Assembly (NCBI RefSeq): GCF_036884255.1
Contig: NZ_CP145605.1
Location: 4,588,001-4,652,000 of the forward strand
Direction: 5' to 3'
Source: Paenibacillus tundrae
GTDB taxonomy: Bacteria; Bacillota; Bacilli; Paenibacillales; Paenibacillaceae
DNA length: 64,000 bases
In this document: positions 26,150 to 35,043 of the stretch, piece by piece
Numbering within the stretch: the first letter of the stretch is position 1
Layout: each line of letters starts with the position of its first letter
Translations under genes and position numbers: made by a program
The notes under the pieces: model-generated
Seen by the model: the letters and a program-made list of their open reading frames with translations, nothing else
The model's database searches: none
Told to the model about the DNA's origin: nothing

Positions 26150-26345
26150 CTCTAGAAGAAGCTGTTCAAAAAAGTTCGCTTTTGATTACGAAGGATGCGC
26201 GAGCGGCATCTCAGCGTCGAACATAGAATTCAACCGAAATGTCCGTTGCTCACGTAGGTTGCCTACGCTCCGCTACTCCATTTCTAGCTTCATCCCATCT
26301 TCTCGGTACTGAAAATCGCCCTTTTTGAACACATAACTAGTAGAG
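26150..26345. mobile_element. MITE-like non-coding element, about 195 bp
   Basis: The two ends form an imperfect inverted repeat of about 45 bp: CTCTA-N8-TGTTCAAAAA followed by a CGnTTTT..TAC region on each side. The interior carries a CGTAGG/CCTACG hairpin (about 26253-26267) and no open frame of note. The left third (26151-26221) is matched in inverted orientation by 34271-34337. I saw no clear target-site duplication. It fills most of the 26028-26468 gap. Confidence 0.7.
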
Positions 26346-26468
26346 GCTGATGCGCGGTCATACGACGTCAGTTGTTATAACTGATATAGGACGTGGTTTA
26401 CTTCCATTATATTCAGATGCAGCTAAAATGTTCTTCCATGGACAGATGATAACCATAACATGGTACGA

Positions 26469-27761
26469 TTATTTCCCGGAATTCTCACTGTCTGCTGCCG
26501 GAGCTACATTAAATGATTTTTTCATTGCTGCTCCATCCTTCTCTGTCTCATAATTGAATACGGTGCTATCCTTGGACCAGCTAGCCGATTTCAATGTTCC
26601 TTCCAGATCACGTTGTTCTACTAGATTCAGAACGTCAGAATCACTGGCAGATTTAGAATAGATACTGAGCTGGTTGCCGATCTGTATGACCAGATAAGAA
26701 CCGTTCGGAGACTTCCACTCTGTTGCAGGAGGAGTCACCGCAGCAGCAAACCCACGATCTGGAGCAACCAATCCATTGTTACCTTCTGTCGCCTGCTCAG
26801 GGCTCTGATCTGCATTAGGAGCGACCATTCCCGTTGCTGGTTCGTCATTATTTACATGCGGCACTACATCTTGCGTCGAGAAAGACTCTGACTCTCCAGT
26901 TTCAGGCTCAGTTCCAGCACCATCATCTGAACGTCCTTGAGGAGCATCAGCACTTCCCGGATCTACACTCTTTTGTTGATCAGGTTGTACTTGATTAGCA
27001 TTCCCCTGATTTTCCGAAGGAGTTGACGCTGAAGGTGTTTCTTTCGGCGCATCGACTTTTGCCCCAGCATCAGCCGACGGCTGTTTCGGTGTTACATCTT
27101 CCTGTGGTTGAGTGTCCTGCACCTTCTCCGACTCATTCTCCTCAGGATTTACTGTCGAAGTAGATTCTTGTGTATCAGGCTGTGAATCAGGCTGATCTTT
27201 GGACAGCCCTGACATAGTACTATTATCTCCCTCTGCAGGGGCAGCGGAATCCTCGTTGCTAATTTCCATTCTCAAAGCGTTCTGATCCTCATTACCGCTT
27301 TCTTGAGCACTCCCTGCGCCCATCATTGACTCTGCATTTTCAATTTTCTCAGGCGTATAACCCCATATAGCTACGCCCAATACCAAGACTGCTGCCGCAG
27401 CCCCCATAGACATTCGACCAACCATAGAATTAAACCATGACGGTTTAACTTTCCGATCACTTGATCGTTGTAAATTTTCAAATGCAGCAGGGACAGGACT
27501 CATTTCTTGCATTGTACTGCTCTGTTCCCTCCGCGCTTCGTCGATCGCATCTAATTGAGGCATAATTGCATCCACTAAACTAAACTTTGGGGTTACTTGC
27601 GGTAAATCTTCCAGTTCTCTGGACAAAGCTCTGAGCAAACTAAAATTCTCGGCGCACTCCGGGCACTTGGCCACATGTTGTAGCAACTGCTCGGTCTCCA
27701 CCTCACCCAGATCATGATCCAGATACCGGTGCATCCATTCCACCACCTCATCACATTTCAT
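26469..27761 (-). CDS. Zinc-finger anti-sigma factor (RsiW/RsiX-like)
   Basis: 430 residues. The N-terminus has the ZAS zinc motif: C3 with H29-x3-C33-x2-C36. One membrane segment lies at about 117-135 (AAAAVLVLGVAIWGY). The outer part is a long Glu/Ser/Pro/Asp/Gln-rich, probably disordered region (about 145-345), then a compact C-terminal domain of about 80 residues (SPNGSYLVIQIGNQLSIYSK, VEQRDLEGTLKSASWSKDS). It overlaps the sigma gene by 4 nt (ATGA), as expected for a sigma/anti-sigma pair. It should hold the sigma factor at the membrane until a signal acts on the outer domain. No regulated-proteolysis motif is obvious. The outer domain is unassigned. Confidence 0.85.
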   Translation of the reverse strand: MKCDEVVEWMHRYLDHDLGEVETEQLLQHVAKCPECAENFSLLRALSRELEDLPQVTPKFSLVDAIMPQLDAIDEARREQSSTMQEMSPVPAAFENLQRSSDRKVKPSWFNSMVGRMSMGAAAAVLVLGVAIWGYTPEKIENAESMMGAGSAQESGNEDQNALRMEISNEDSAAPAEGDNSTMSGLSKDQPDSQPDTQESTSTVNPEENESEKVQDTQPQEDVTPKQPSADAGAKVDAPKETPSASTPSENQGNANQVQPDQQKSVDPGSADAPQGRSDDGAGTEPETGESESFSTQDVVPHVNNDEPATGMVAPNADQSPEQATEGNNGLVAPDRGFAAAVTPPATEWKSPNGSYLVIQIGNQLSIYSKSASDSDVLNLVEQRDLEGTLKSASWSKDSTVFNYETEKDGAAMKKSFNVAPAADSENSGK

Positions 27762-28306
27762 CCTGTCACACCACCTTTCTGATACTCCTGTAATAGATTT
27801 TGTAATTGTTGTCTAGCTCGGAATAAATAAGATTTCACCGTATTCAACGGAAGATCTAGACAGTCCGCAATTTCGTTATACGATAAATCCTGTAAGTATC
27901 TTAGAACAATCACGGTTCGATGATGCTCTGGAAGCTTGTTGATCGCCTCCTGAATATCTTTTGCCACATACGTGGACATGACTTCAAATTCTACATTTTG
28001 ATTATCTTGAAAAACCATCTCATGCTCGTCAATCGAGACAGAAGGCTTGGTTCTTCTAAATTTATCAATACAGATATTCGTTACAATGCGTTGAACCCAG
28101 GTTTTGAATTGTGCTTTTTCTTCATAAGAATTAATCTTGGTGTAAATTCGGATCAACGCTTCCTGAGCAGCATCCAAAGCGTCTTGTTCATTATTTAAGA
28201 TGTAAAATGCGGATCGATAAACATGCTGTTCAATGTTCCGCAATAGGGTAATTAGAGCGTCGCGATCGCCCGATTGAGCGGCTCTGATGAGTTCCGGCTC
28301 TACCAC
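27758..28306 (-). CDS. ECF-type RNA polymerase sigma factor
   Basis: 182 residues with region 2 (LLRNIEQHVYRSAFYILNN then DALDAAQEALIRIYTKI, and FKTWVQRIVTNICIDKFRR) and region 4 (AINKLPEHHRTVIVLRYLQD then LSYNEIADCLDLPLNTVKSY). The sequence is of the SigW/SigX/SigM class. It starts at GTG with GAGGGGG 7 nt upstream. The gene overlaps its anti-sigma factor and is preceded by a promoter of the kind recognised by SigX-like factors, suggesting autoregulation. I cannot tell which B. subtilis sigma is orthologous. Confidence 0.92.
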   Translation of the reverse strand: MVEPELIRAAQSGDRDALITLLRNIEQHVYRSAFYILNNEQDALDAAQEALIRIYTKINSYEEKAQFKTWVQRIVTNICIDKFRRTKPSVSIDEHEMVFQDNQNVEFEVMSTYVAKDIQEAINKLPEHHRTVIVLRYLQDLSYNEIADCLDLPLNTVKSYLFRARQQLQNLLQEYQKGGVTG

Positions 28307-28336
28307 AAAGGATCCCCCTCTCCCTGCAACCTTACA

Positions 28337-28363
28337 GACGTGACCATCAATAAAATTGTTGCA
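28337..28363 (-). promoter_or_regulatory. ECF-type promoter upstream of the sigma gene
   Basis: Minus strand: TGCAAC (28358-28363)-N17-CGTC (28337-28340), about 30 bp before the start codon. This fits the TGTAAC-N17-CGwC pattern of B. subtilis SigX, with one mismatch. The rest of 28364-28651 is AT-rich and holds no gene. Confidence 0.65.
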
Positions 28364-28651
28364 AAGTTAAGTATTTTTTTATTGGCACCATAAAATAACG
28401 GCTTATGTATTAGGGCCGCCCAAAATCTTCTCTTAGAATAACAGAAATTGCATAAAGCGTCATCACAGCAAAAAGCTATTCCAGTACTTACACGATTCAA
28501 TTGATGAGCAATAGCATATATTATAGCAAACAGGCTTTCAGAAGCAAAAAATAAAAAAAGTCGAATTTTGTACAAATTTAAGCTCTTTTTAATGCAATTT
28601 TCATGAAAATAGTGTATTGTAAATTTACATTCATAATACGAGGTGATGAGC

Positions 28652-28954
28652 ATGCCAGCTCTAGCGAAAATTCAATTGTTAAAAGAACAAATGCCTAAGG
28701 AATATCAAAGCATTTCTCATTTTGTAGAACATGCACTGGAATCCATTGATACCTTGGTAGAGGAACATCGGAAATACACTGCTGCACAAGCGTTATACGG
28801 CGATAAAATTGTCGGATCGGAAGAACGCTTGTACAGAGAAACCGTACTTGATGTTCGCGAGCAACTTCTGCTTACGCTTGAAAAAACAGTAGAAGACCTT
28901 CTGCATAAAGGCGATAAGCACTGGAACAAGCATTTTAAAGACGGTGTTGAATAG
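28652..28954 (+). CDS. Uncharacterised small helical protein
   Basis: 100 residues, hydrophilic and mostly helical by composition (KIQLLKEQMPKEYQSISHFV, LYRETVLDVREQLLLTLEKT). No signal peptide, membrane segment or cysteine. The start is ATG at 28652 with GAGGTGATGAG upstream, and a good terminator follows. It diverges from the sigma gene across a 345-bp AT-rich gap, so a shared regulatory region is possible. I do not recognise the family. Confidence 0.8.
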   Translation: MPALAKIQLLKEQMPKEYQSISHFVEHALESIDTLVEEHRKYTAAQALYGDKIVGSEERLYRETVLDVREQLLLTLEKTVEDLLHKGDKHWNKHFKDGVE

Positions 28955-28972
28955 TTTCAACTAGCAATTAAA

Positions 28973-29024
28973 TAGCCCGTTTCCGTTTCCTCTTAGATGG
29001 AGGGCATGGGAAGCGGGCTTTTTT
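28973..29024 (+). terminator. Terminator after the small helical protein gene
   Basis: AGCCCGTTTCC / GGAAGCGGGCT stem followed by TTTTTT on the plus strand; TA-rich on the other side, so partly bidirectional. Confidence 0.88.
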
Positions 29025-29074
29025 GTGCAGTTCTGTAACTTGTAATCAAAAGAAATGAATAATTCGTGTAATGA

Positions 29075-31093
29075 TCAGTAAATCACAATCAGTTTGCCAT
29101 TGGCAAATCCTAAAGCTCTTACACCTGCGGAGCTAGCATATACCCAAGCTTCGATCTTGCCTTTTGAACTTGTTTCATACGAAATGCTCGTTGGATCCCC
29201 CCACGCCAAGCGAGCCTGCGTCATGTTCATTCCTAGAACTACTTCTCTAGCAATAATTTTATTCCATGTGGACTGAGACCAATTGTATTTCTTATAAGGA
29301 TCAGAAGAGAAGAATTGGTCAGAATCAGCAAGCATTTCCGTCACACTGGAGGGCGCACCTCCTGCATAAGCAGAAACCGTTTTTCCTTTAGCATTACGGA
29401 ATACAACGGTGTAACTTCGATCACTATTATTCTTCTCAATTTTGATATCTGTAACGGTCACTTTGCTGAAACGTTGCCCTAAACTCGTATCACTGTTAAT
29501 CCAGTAAGACCTGCCAATGAAGCGACTAAGATTCCCCAGCTCTTTTTTCTTGAGCAGTGCACTTGTGTCCTTCGATTCCACCACAATAGAAGAATCTCCA
29601 ACCAGCACCTTGGCCTGCTTTAGCTCAGCATCCCATTGAACCTGAATGCCTGCAGTCTGCCTTAATAAGTCAGCAGGAAATACAGTTTGTCCTCCAATGG
29701 TTTGTACTTTCCCTTTCAGTTTAAGCTCTTTGTTGTTAAATTGAGCAATAGCGCTTCCTTTTTGCAAAGTAATTCGGTCATCGCCAAATTGAATCTCAAA
29801 AGTTGAGCCTTTCACAACGACTTTGGCTCCCAATGTTTGGAACACCGACTGTACTGGTAAGTAAATATTTCCCTCCAACATTGTGGAACCTGTTAAATTT
29901 CGTTGTTGTGAATCAACGTTCAGTTGAACACTTGAGGTCTGGTCTCCTGTCTTGAACGTCACTTTGGTTGTTCCCATACCCGTAACCTTTAGTTTGCCTC
30001 CTGCCTGAATCTGTGCAACTTGCGGTTGTTCCACTATAATTTCTTCAGGCAAGGGCACACGTTCATTTTTGAAACCGTTGCTATAATTCTCCACAAGGGT
30101 AAGGCTAACTGTATCTCCAATATTAGCTTTTTTGGAAGACGCCAAGAGAGTCACTTCATTTAATGTGGGAGCTGATAAAGGTACTAACCTGCCATTATCA
30201 TATTTTGCCCATGCCCCATCTTGTAACTGTGCATATAATTCATCCAGACGAGGTGCATACACCATTTGGGACACATTAGTTAATCCTGGTAGTTGCTCGC
30301 CCTTATATTTGGCAGTTCGATCGTAGCTCCAAACGGTTCCATCTTGTTTCACCGTAAGCAGTTTATGCGTATCCCCCCACCAAATCAAAGATTTCACATT
30401 ATCCGCAACCGTGATCTGCTTGTCCTCATACAACATACTTACAATGACTACCGACCCATCATTTTTTAAGACTGCTGCATAAACGCCATTCGTTGCAATC
30501 CGTTTACCATCGGGCACATTTCCAGCTTTACGTATCTTATTGTAATTGGCATAATACACGTCCCCTGATGAAGATAAGGCGCTATAAGAAGAATCTTTTC
30601 CAGAACTATCCCGATAGGAACTCACATCAATAATGGATTCCGCAACTTTATCCTTATCCTTAAATGTATAAAGGTTTCCATCTTGTAGCAAAACTAATCC
30701 ATGGCCATATACTCTTACAACCCCATTAAATTGTTTCGTTTCCGGTATATGTGCATTGTCTTTATCCCACCGAATAACTTGGCCAGCCGCAGTCCAACCA
30801 AAGATGGAATGGTCATCTGATTTTGAAATACCGATCAGGTTTCGATTTTGTGTCCATACTCCGCTCGTGGTTCCTTTAGACCAAAGTGTACCATCATCCA
30901 GCAAATAGTCATTCTGGTCAAGAACTGAAATGATCTTGCTATTGGAACTAGATGCCGCAGATACAGGGGTATAACTAATCAATAGACCAAAGATTAAAAA
31001 TCCAATCCATAAAGTAATAAATTTAATACCCCTTTTGCCTCTATGATTCTCTGTTACAATCTGACTACATTGTGTTGTTTCAAGAAGTCCCAT
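29075..31093 (-). CDS. Exported RCC1-like / copper-amine-oxidase-type stalk-domain protein
   Basis: 672 residues with an N-terminal export signal (about 28-50, FITLWIGFLIFGLLISYTPV ending before SAASSS). Residues about 55-310 have regularly spaced Trp/Gly strands (DDGTLWSKGTTSG, LLQDGNLYTFKDK, LKNDGSVVIVSML, VKQDGTVWSYDR) like the degenerate RCC1/beta-propeller repeats of Paenibacillus exported proteins. A Big2-like segment (about 315-395) and a stalk domain (NIYLPVQSVFQTLGAKVVV, QTIGGQTVFPADLLRQTAGI) follow, then a C-terminal domain with LGMNMTQARLAWGDPTSISY. The start is ATG at 31093 with AAGGAG 6-7 nt upstream. It lies alone between comEC and holA. Role unknown, presumably at the cell surface. 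Confidence 0.78.
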   Translation of the reverse strand: MGLLETTQCSQIVTENHRGKRGIKFITLWIGFLIFGLLISYTPVSAASSSNSKIISVLDQNDYLLDDGTLWSKGTTSGVWTQNRNLIGISKSDDHSIFGWTAAGQVIRWDKDNAHIPETKQFNGVVRVYGHGLVLLQDGNLYTFKDKDKVAESIIDVSSYRDSSGKDSSYSALSSSGDVYYANYNKIRKAGNVPDGKRIATNGVYAAVLKNDGSVVIVSMLYEDKQITVADNVKSLIWWGDTHKLLTVKQDGTVWSYDRTAKYKGEQLPGLTNVSQMVYAPRLDELYAQLQDGAWAKYDNGRLVPLSAPTLNEVTLLASSKKANIGDTVSLTLVENYSNGFKNERVPLPEEIIVEQPQVAQIQAGGKLKVTGMGTTKVTFKTGDQTSSVQLNVDSQQRNLTGSTMLEGNIYLPVQSVFQTLGAKVVVKGSTFEIQFGDDRITLQKGSAIAQFNNKELKLKGKVQTIGGQTVFPADLLRQTAGIQVQWDAELKQAKVLVGDSSIVVESKDTSALLKKKELGNLSRFIGRSYWINSDTSLGQRFSKVTVTDIKIEKNNSDRSYTVVFRNAKGKTVSAYAGGAPSSVTEMLADSDQFFSSDPYKKYNWSQSTWNKIIAREVVLGMNMTQARLAWGDPTSISYETSSKGKIEAWVYASSAGVRALGFANGKLIVIY

Positions 31094-31238
31094 TTCATTC
31101 TCCTTCTCGCTTATGTATTCTTGTTTATTACGCACTAAGTTCCCCAGCCCTCCTCAAGCTGAGTTTAATTGAGTTATGAAATTAATCAAAATACTATTCG
31201 AGAAAAATATCCAATGTCCTGCAATATCCGAAAATTCA

Positions 31239-34163
31239 TCATTCCCTGCCCTCCAATTTATATCGAATATCAATTTCCCCACCTTTGACCCTCATCTGGA
31301 CCTCCCCCATCTGATCTGTTCGATAGATCTCGGATCCCGTTTCCCCCAGACGTTCCATAACTCCCGGATTGGGATGACCATAGGTATTGTTGACTCCAGC
31401 GGAGATTACAGCGGTTTTGGCATTCCAATATTGAAGCCATGCTTCGGTTGACGACGTTTTACTACCGTGATGAGCCACCTTCAGGACGTCAATGGCGATC
31501 GACTCCTCCTTCGCTGCCGTCTCTTCTGCATCACCAGTGACTTTCCCAGCCGTTTTGTTGCCCGAAATCATTTTCATTAGTTCCAGAGGAACATCCTTAT
31601 TAACAATTCCACCTTTTACATTCTGTCTTTCAAACTGGGTAGCAAGCGAGCCATTCTGAATCATATGGAGCAGATCTTGCTCGGCTGCTGCATCCATATC
31701 TCCCGTGAACAAAAATGAAGCGCCAGCTATATCCAGCAAAAAGACAACCGAATCATGATTTTGATCTTCAGATACAGGAATACCATCCTCAGCCTCAAGA
31801 AGCAAGGTATCTAGATCTGGATTAATAAAATGTAACGTAGTCTCCTCATCGGCGACGTAAGACAGTCCTTGCCGAATTGCATATAGCGGTATATTACGCT
31901 CAATAGCTGTATCTATAAGTTTATCAAAATTGCTCTTACCACTTGTTGTGCCATTGAACATAAAACGCTCCACTGGAATCTGTTCCAGTACAGCTTGTAA
32001 TCCCCCAGCATGATCCTGATCGGCATGGGTTACGATAACGGCATCCAGCCGATGTATGCCTCGTTTCTTCAGCAAGGGTACAACCACCTTAGCTCCAACT
32101 TCATAGGGATCACGCCGAGTTTTCCACGATTGATCAGGCTTGCCGAAGCTAACTGTACCCCCACCATCAACCAAAATATGCTTTCCCTCAGGCGTTGTAA
32201 TTAACGTGCTATCCCCCTGACCAATATCAAGAAACTGTACTATACCTGTATTTGATGGTTGCGGAGTTTGATAGGCCCACCATAACCCTGCAATTAAAGT
32301 AATCGCAAGCAACCCGCATATCCATCGTTCATAAACAGCTCTTTGTCTCCCCGGATCATCACCCGCTCCTCTAGCCCGAAATGCACTTGTATACTCTGGC
32401 CAGGCAATACTTGCGCTGAGTGCTGTCATCGAACCCTTGTGCTTTGCTTGCGCTATATGATTCTGATTCGGTGGGTAAAGAGAGGACTTGAAGGCAAGTT
32501 TGCCATTCATCTTAGAGGTCGCCCATGCTGCATCTTCGCGTTTCAACGGTTTGGTCTCTTCCTCCATATGACTGCTCCATTGCGGTTCTTGACCATTCCC
32601 TTGAAACCATATACGTAATAGTGCATACAACACTCCGTAATAGACTCCAACCCACAGCCAGGTAGGCGTAGCCCAGATAAGTACAAAACCAGGCAAACTA
32701 TTCAACCATTCAATGCCAGCAAAGGTTAGTTTGTTTAGGAGGATGACCAGCCAAGCGAACGGTTTGGCAAGAGGGAGCCATATCATAGATAACAGTAATG
32801 CAACTGCTCCAAGGGGTAAAACCACAGCGCTAATGAGGGAGACAAAAAGGAAATTCGCTACAAACGATAATATTGAAAACTGATTGAAATACAAAATGGT
32901 CACTGGAAAAGAAATGAGCTGCGCTGTAACGGTCACTGAGGCGGTCGCGGCCAGTGCTTTGGGTAATTTTCTAAACAGACGATTAATAAAGGGCATATAG
33001 ATCATTAAACCAGCGGTGACGAGAAAAGAAAGCTGGAAGCTAACGCTCAGCAAAAAATACGGATTACACCACATCATTAACAATGCTGCCGCACTGATCA
33101 TCTGCAATCCATCTCTAGCTAACCCTCGTCTAGCCATATACAAGCCAAGCATGGACATAATGCCTGCACGAATGACTGAAGGTGAACCACCAGATAACAT
33201 GACATATGCCGGAATAAGAAATAACACAATTGTGAGTGAGGTTTCCCTAGTTAACCTCAGCCAAGACATCAGAAATAATAATGAACCAACATACACAGCA
33301 ACATGTGTGCCTGATATCGCTAGGATATGGGTAAGTCCAAGCTGTGAGAAGTGACCATACGTATCCGGATCAATGTCCTTCGCCATACCTATGATCAGCC
33401 CCTTCATATATCCAGCATGGGGTTCAGGAAATAAGCCCTCTAATGCGGAACCTAACTGGTATCTGATCATGTCATTCCAACGAAAAATATCAAAACGGCC
33501 CCAGCCTTCAGGCTGTATGGAAGTGATTGAGCTGGCACCTTTGACCTTAAACAACCAATGTATCTCCTGTGTCCGCAAATAATTACGATAGTCAAAGCCA
33601 CCATAATTCCGGGCTTCCCCTGGTCTAGTGAACGAGCCAGTCAATATCACGGTATCCCCGCGGCTCCACGCCATCGCTATGTCCTGCTCTTCTTCTTCAG
33701 CTAGTTTGACTTGTACCATCATACGCTCACCCACGTCATGCATCGGCTGTTGCTTCGGATCTGCCCTTTCTTCGGTGCCAGATAACGGGTCTGATTCTGG
33801 ATATATTGTCGAAAGTAACAACTCAAAATCGGCCCGATCTCCATCCACACGAACAGCTGACGCGATTGTACCTTCTAGCTTCGCTACATATCCATCAAGC
33901 TCCTGATGACTCCTTCCAGTGATCTCCGGCAAGACACTGACATTACGCAGATCATTCCATTCCCAGTGGGCAAGACCACCTAGAAGCGATGCAACAAGTA
34001 ATAGACGAGTCCAGCCACGAATATCTATCCAGTGAAAAAGGAGGGGCATACATGCCAGCACTCCCACCAACCCCCACATAAGTGTCCATCCTGATAATGC
34101 ACATCCCACTACACTTCCGCATAACCAACAGACTGTAAATAGCAATAACGGCCTACCTTTCAT
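31239..34163 (-). CDS. comEC: DNA internalization competence protein ComEC/Rec2
   Basis: 974 residues. ComEC is the membrane channel for single-stranded DNA uptake. The order is N-terminal membrane segments, a DUF4131/OB-like outer domain (about 40-195), the Competence membrane domain (about 240-500; ILAISGTHVAVYVG, GGSPSVIRAGIMSM), and a C-terminal metallo-beta-lactamase-like nuclease domain (about 650-965) with VTHADQDHAGG and LKVAHHGSKTSS. It is some 200 residues longer than the B. subtilis protein: a polar linker at about 535-620 between channel and nuclease domains, and loops such as a Lys/Glu/Ala-rich stretch around 875-905. GGGGGG precedes the start. Separated from comEB by a terminator and a repeat. 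Confidence 0.95.
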   Translation of the reverse strand: MKGRPLLLFTVCWLCGSVVGCALSGWTLMWGLVGVLACMPLLFHWIDIRGWTRLLLVASLLGGLAHWEWNDLRNVSVLPEITGRSHQELDGYVAKLEGTIASAVRVDGDRADFELLLSTIYPESDPLSGTEERADPKQQPMHDVGERMMVQVKLAEEEEQDIAMAWSRGDTVILTGSFTRPGEARNYGGFDYRNYLRTQEIHWLFKVKGASSITSIQPEGWGRFDIFRWNDMIRYQLGSALEGLFPEPHAGYMKGLIIGMAKDIDPDTYGHFSQLGLTHILAISGTHVAVYVGSLLFLMSWLRLTRETSLTIVLFLIPAYVMLSGGSPSVIRAGIMSMLGLYMARRGLARDGLQMISAAALLMMWCNPYFLLSVSFQLSFLVTAGLMIYMPFINRLFRKLPKALAATASVTVTAQLISFPVTILYFNQFSILSFVANFLFVSLISAVVLPLGAVALLLSMIWLPLAKPFAWLVILLNKLTFAGIEWLNSLPGFVLIWATPTWLWVGVYYGVLYALLRIWFQGNGQEPQWSSHMEEETKPLKREDAAWATSKMNGKLAFKSSLYPPNQNHIAQAKHKGSMTALSASIAWPEYTSAFRARGAGDDPGRQRAVYERWICGLLAITLIAGLWWAYQTPQPSNTGIVQFLDIGQGDSTLITTPEGKHILVDGGGTVSFGKPDQSWKTRRDPYEVGAKVVVPLLKKRGIHRLDAVIVTHADQDHAGGLQAVLEQIPVERFMFNGTTSGKSNFDKLIDTAIERNIPLYAIRQGLSYVADEETTLHFINPDLDTLLLEAEDGIPVSEDQNHDSVVFLLDIAGASFLFTGDMDAAAEQDLLHMIQNGSLATQFERQNVKGGIVNKDVPLELMKMISGNKTAGKVTGDAEETAAKEESIAIDVLKVAHHGSKTSSTEAWLQYWNAKTAVISAGVNNTYGHPNPGVMERLGETGSEIYRTDQMGEVQMRVKGGEIDIRYKLEGRE

Positions 34164-34196
34164 CCTAATCCCCCCTTATCGTTTTTTGCAGAAATA

Positions 34197-34337
34197 TCTA
34201 GAGCAATTACATTGTTTCCGAAGAAAACAACCTTCGTAAGCATCTACTTATTTCGGCTGAATCCCATCTTCGACACTGAGATGCCGACTGGCATTCTTCG
34301 TAATCAAAAGCGGACTTTCTGAACAACCTCTAGAAGC
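34197..34337. mobile_element. Relative of the 26.2-kb MITE-like element
   Basis: About 140 bp between comEC and comEB with TCTAGAG ends in inverted orientation. Its right half (34271-34337: CTGAGATGCCG, CTTCGTAATCAAAAGCG, TGAACAACCTCTAGAAG) matches the reverse complement of 26151-26221; its left half differs. It fills the gap 34164-34338 together with the terminator that follows. Confidence 0.65.
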
Positions 34338-34338
34338 A

Positions 34339-34378
34339 GAAAAACCCCCGGTAGCTGACGTAGCTAACCGGAGGTTCT
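34339..34378 (-). terminator. Terminator between comEB and comEC
   Basis: Minus strand: AACCTCCGGT..TAGCT / AGCT..ACCGGGGGTT followed by TTTCTG. It would stop comEA-comEB transcripts before comEC. Nothing else is visible in 34379-34488. Confidence 0.75.
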
Positions 34379-34488
34379 TCCTCGATCTAAAGCGTAATTT
34401 AGTTAAGTGATATCACATTACAATACACATGCCTAGTGACAGAGACGATAGTACACGAAGTCTTTAGATCCTCCCCATGCCTAACCGT

Positions 34489-35010
34489 TTAATCACGAAT
34501 TGTCATCATCGTCTCACGTGGAGGCTGATATTGCTCCAGCTTGCGGAATGTGATTCCTTTTTGCGCCATCATACGTGTTACTTTACCGGTATCCTTAGGA
34601 TACGGGCGATGGAAAACAATTTCTGTAATGCCACTGTTCGCAAGCATATTAGAGCAAGTCCAGCAAGGTTCATCCGTCACATACACAGAAGAGCCCTCCC
34701 GATCGATTCGATCCGTGAACAGAAGCAAATTTTGCTCCGCATGAATGGTGCGAATACACCGCTGCTTCTTGACCATTTCTTCTTGACCATCAGTCACAAC
34801 CAGTTCGTACTCTTCGGATATCATGCATCCTGCTTCTGAACAATCAGGTACGCCCATAGGTGCCCCGTTGTATGCTGTTCCGAGCAGTTTTTTCCCTTGG
34901 ACAAGCACTGCACCTACATGCCGACGCGAACAGCGGGAGCGGGTTGAGACCATATAAGCAATATCCATGAAGTAAGTATCCCAGTCTTTGCGTACATCTG
35001 CTGTACTCAT
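34489..35010 (-). CDS. comEB: ComEB, dCMP/cytidine deaminase-family protein
   Basis: 173 residues. Zinc-dependent deaminase fold: HAEQN supplies the first ligand and proton shuttle, and PCWTCSNML supplies the two cysteines. Extra conserved cysteines (SRCSRRHVGAV, DCSEAGCMI) are those of dCMP deaminases. The gene lies in the comE locus as in B. subtilis, where it is not needed for DNA uptake but helps place ComEA. 34 nt after comEA, same operon. Length normal. Confidence 0.93.
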   Translation of the reverse strand: MSTADVRKDWDTYFMDIAYMVSTRSRCSRRHVGAVLVQGKKLLGTAYNGAPMGVPDCSEAGCMISEEYELVVTDGQEEMVKKQRCIRTIHAEQNLLLFTDRIDREGSSVYVTDEPCWTCSNMLANSGITEIVFHRPYPKDTGKVTRMMAQKGITFRKLEQYQPPRETMMTIRD

Positions 35011-35043
35011 ATTTGCATCCTCTCCCGATTGAAATAATCTAAT

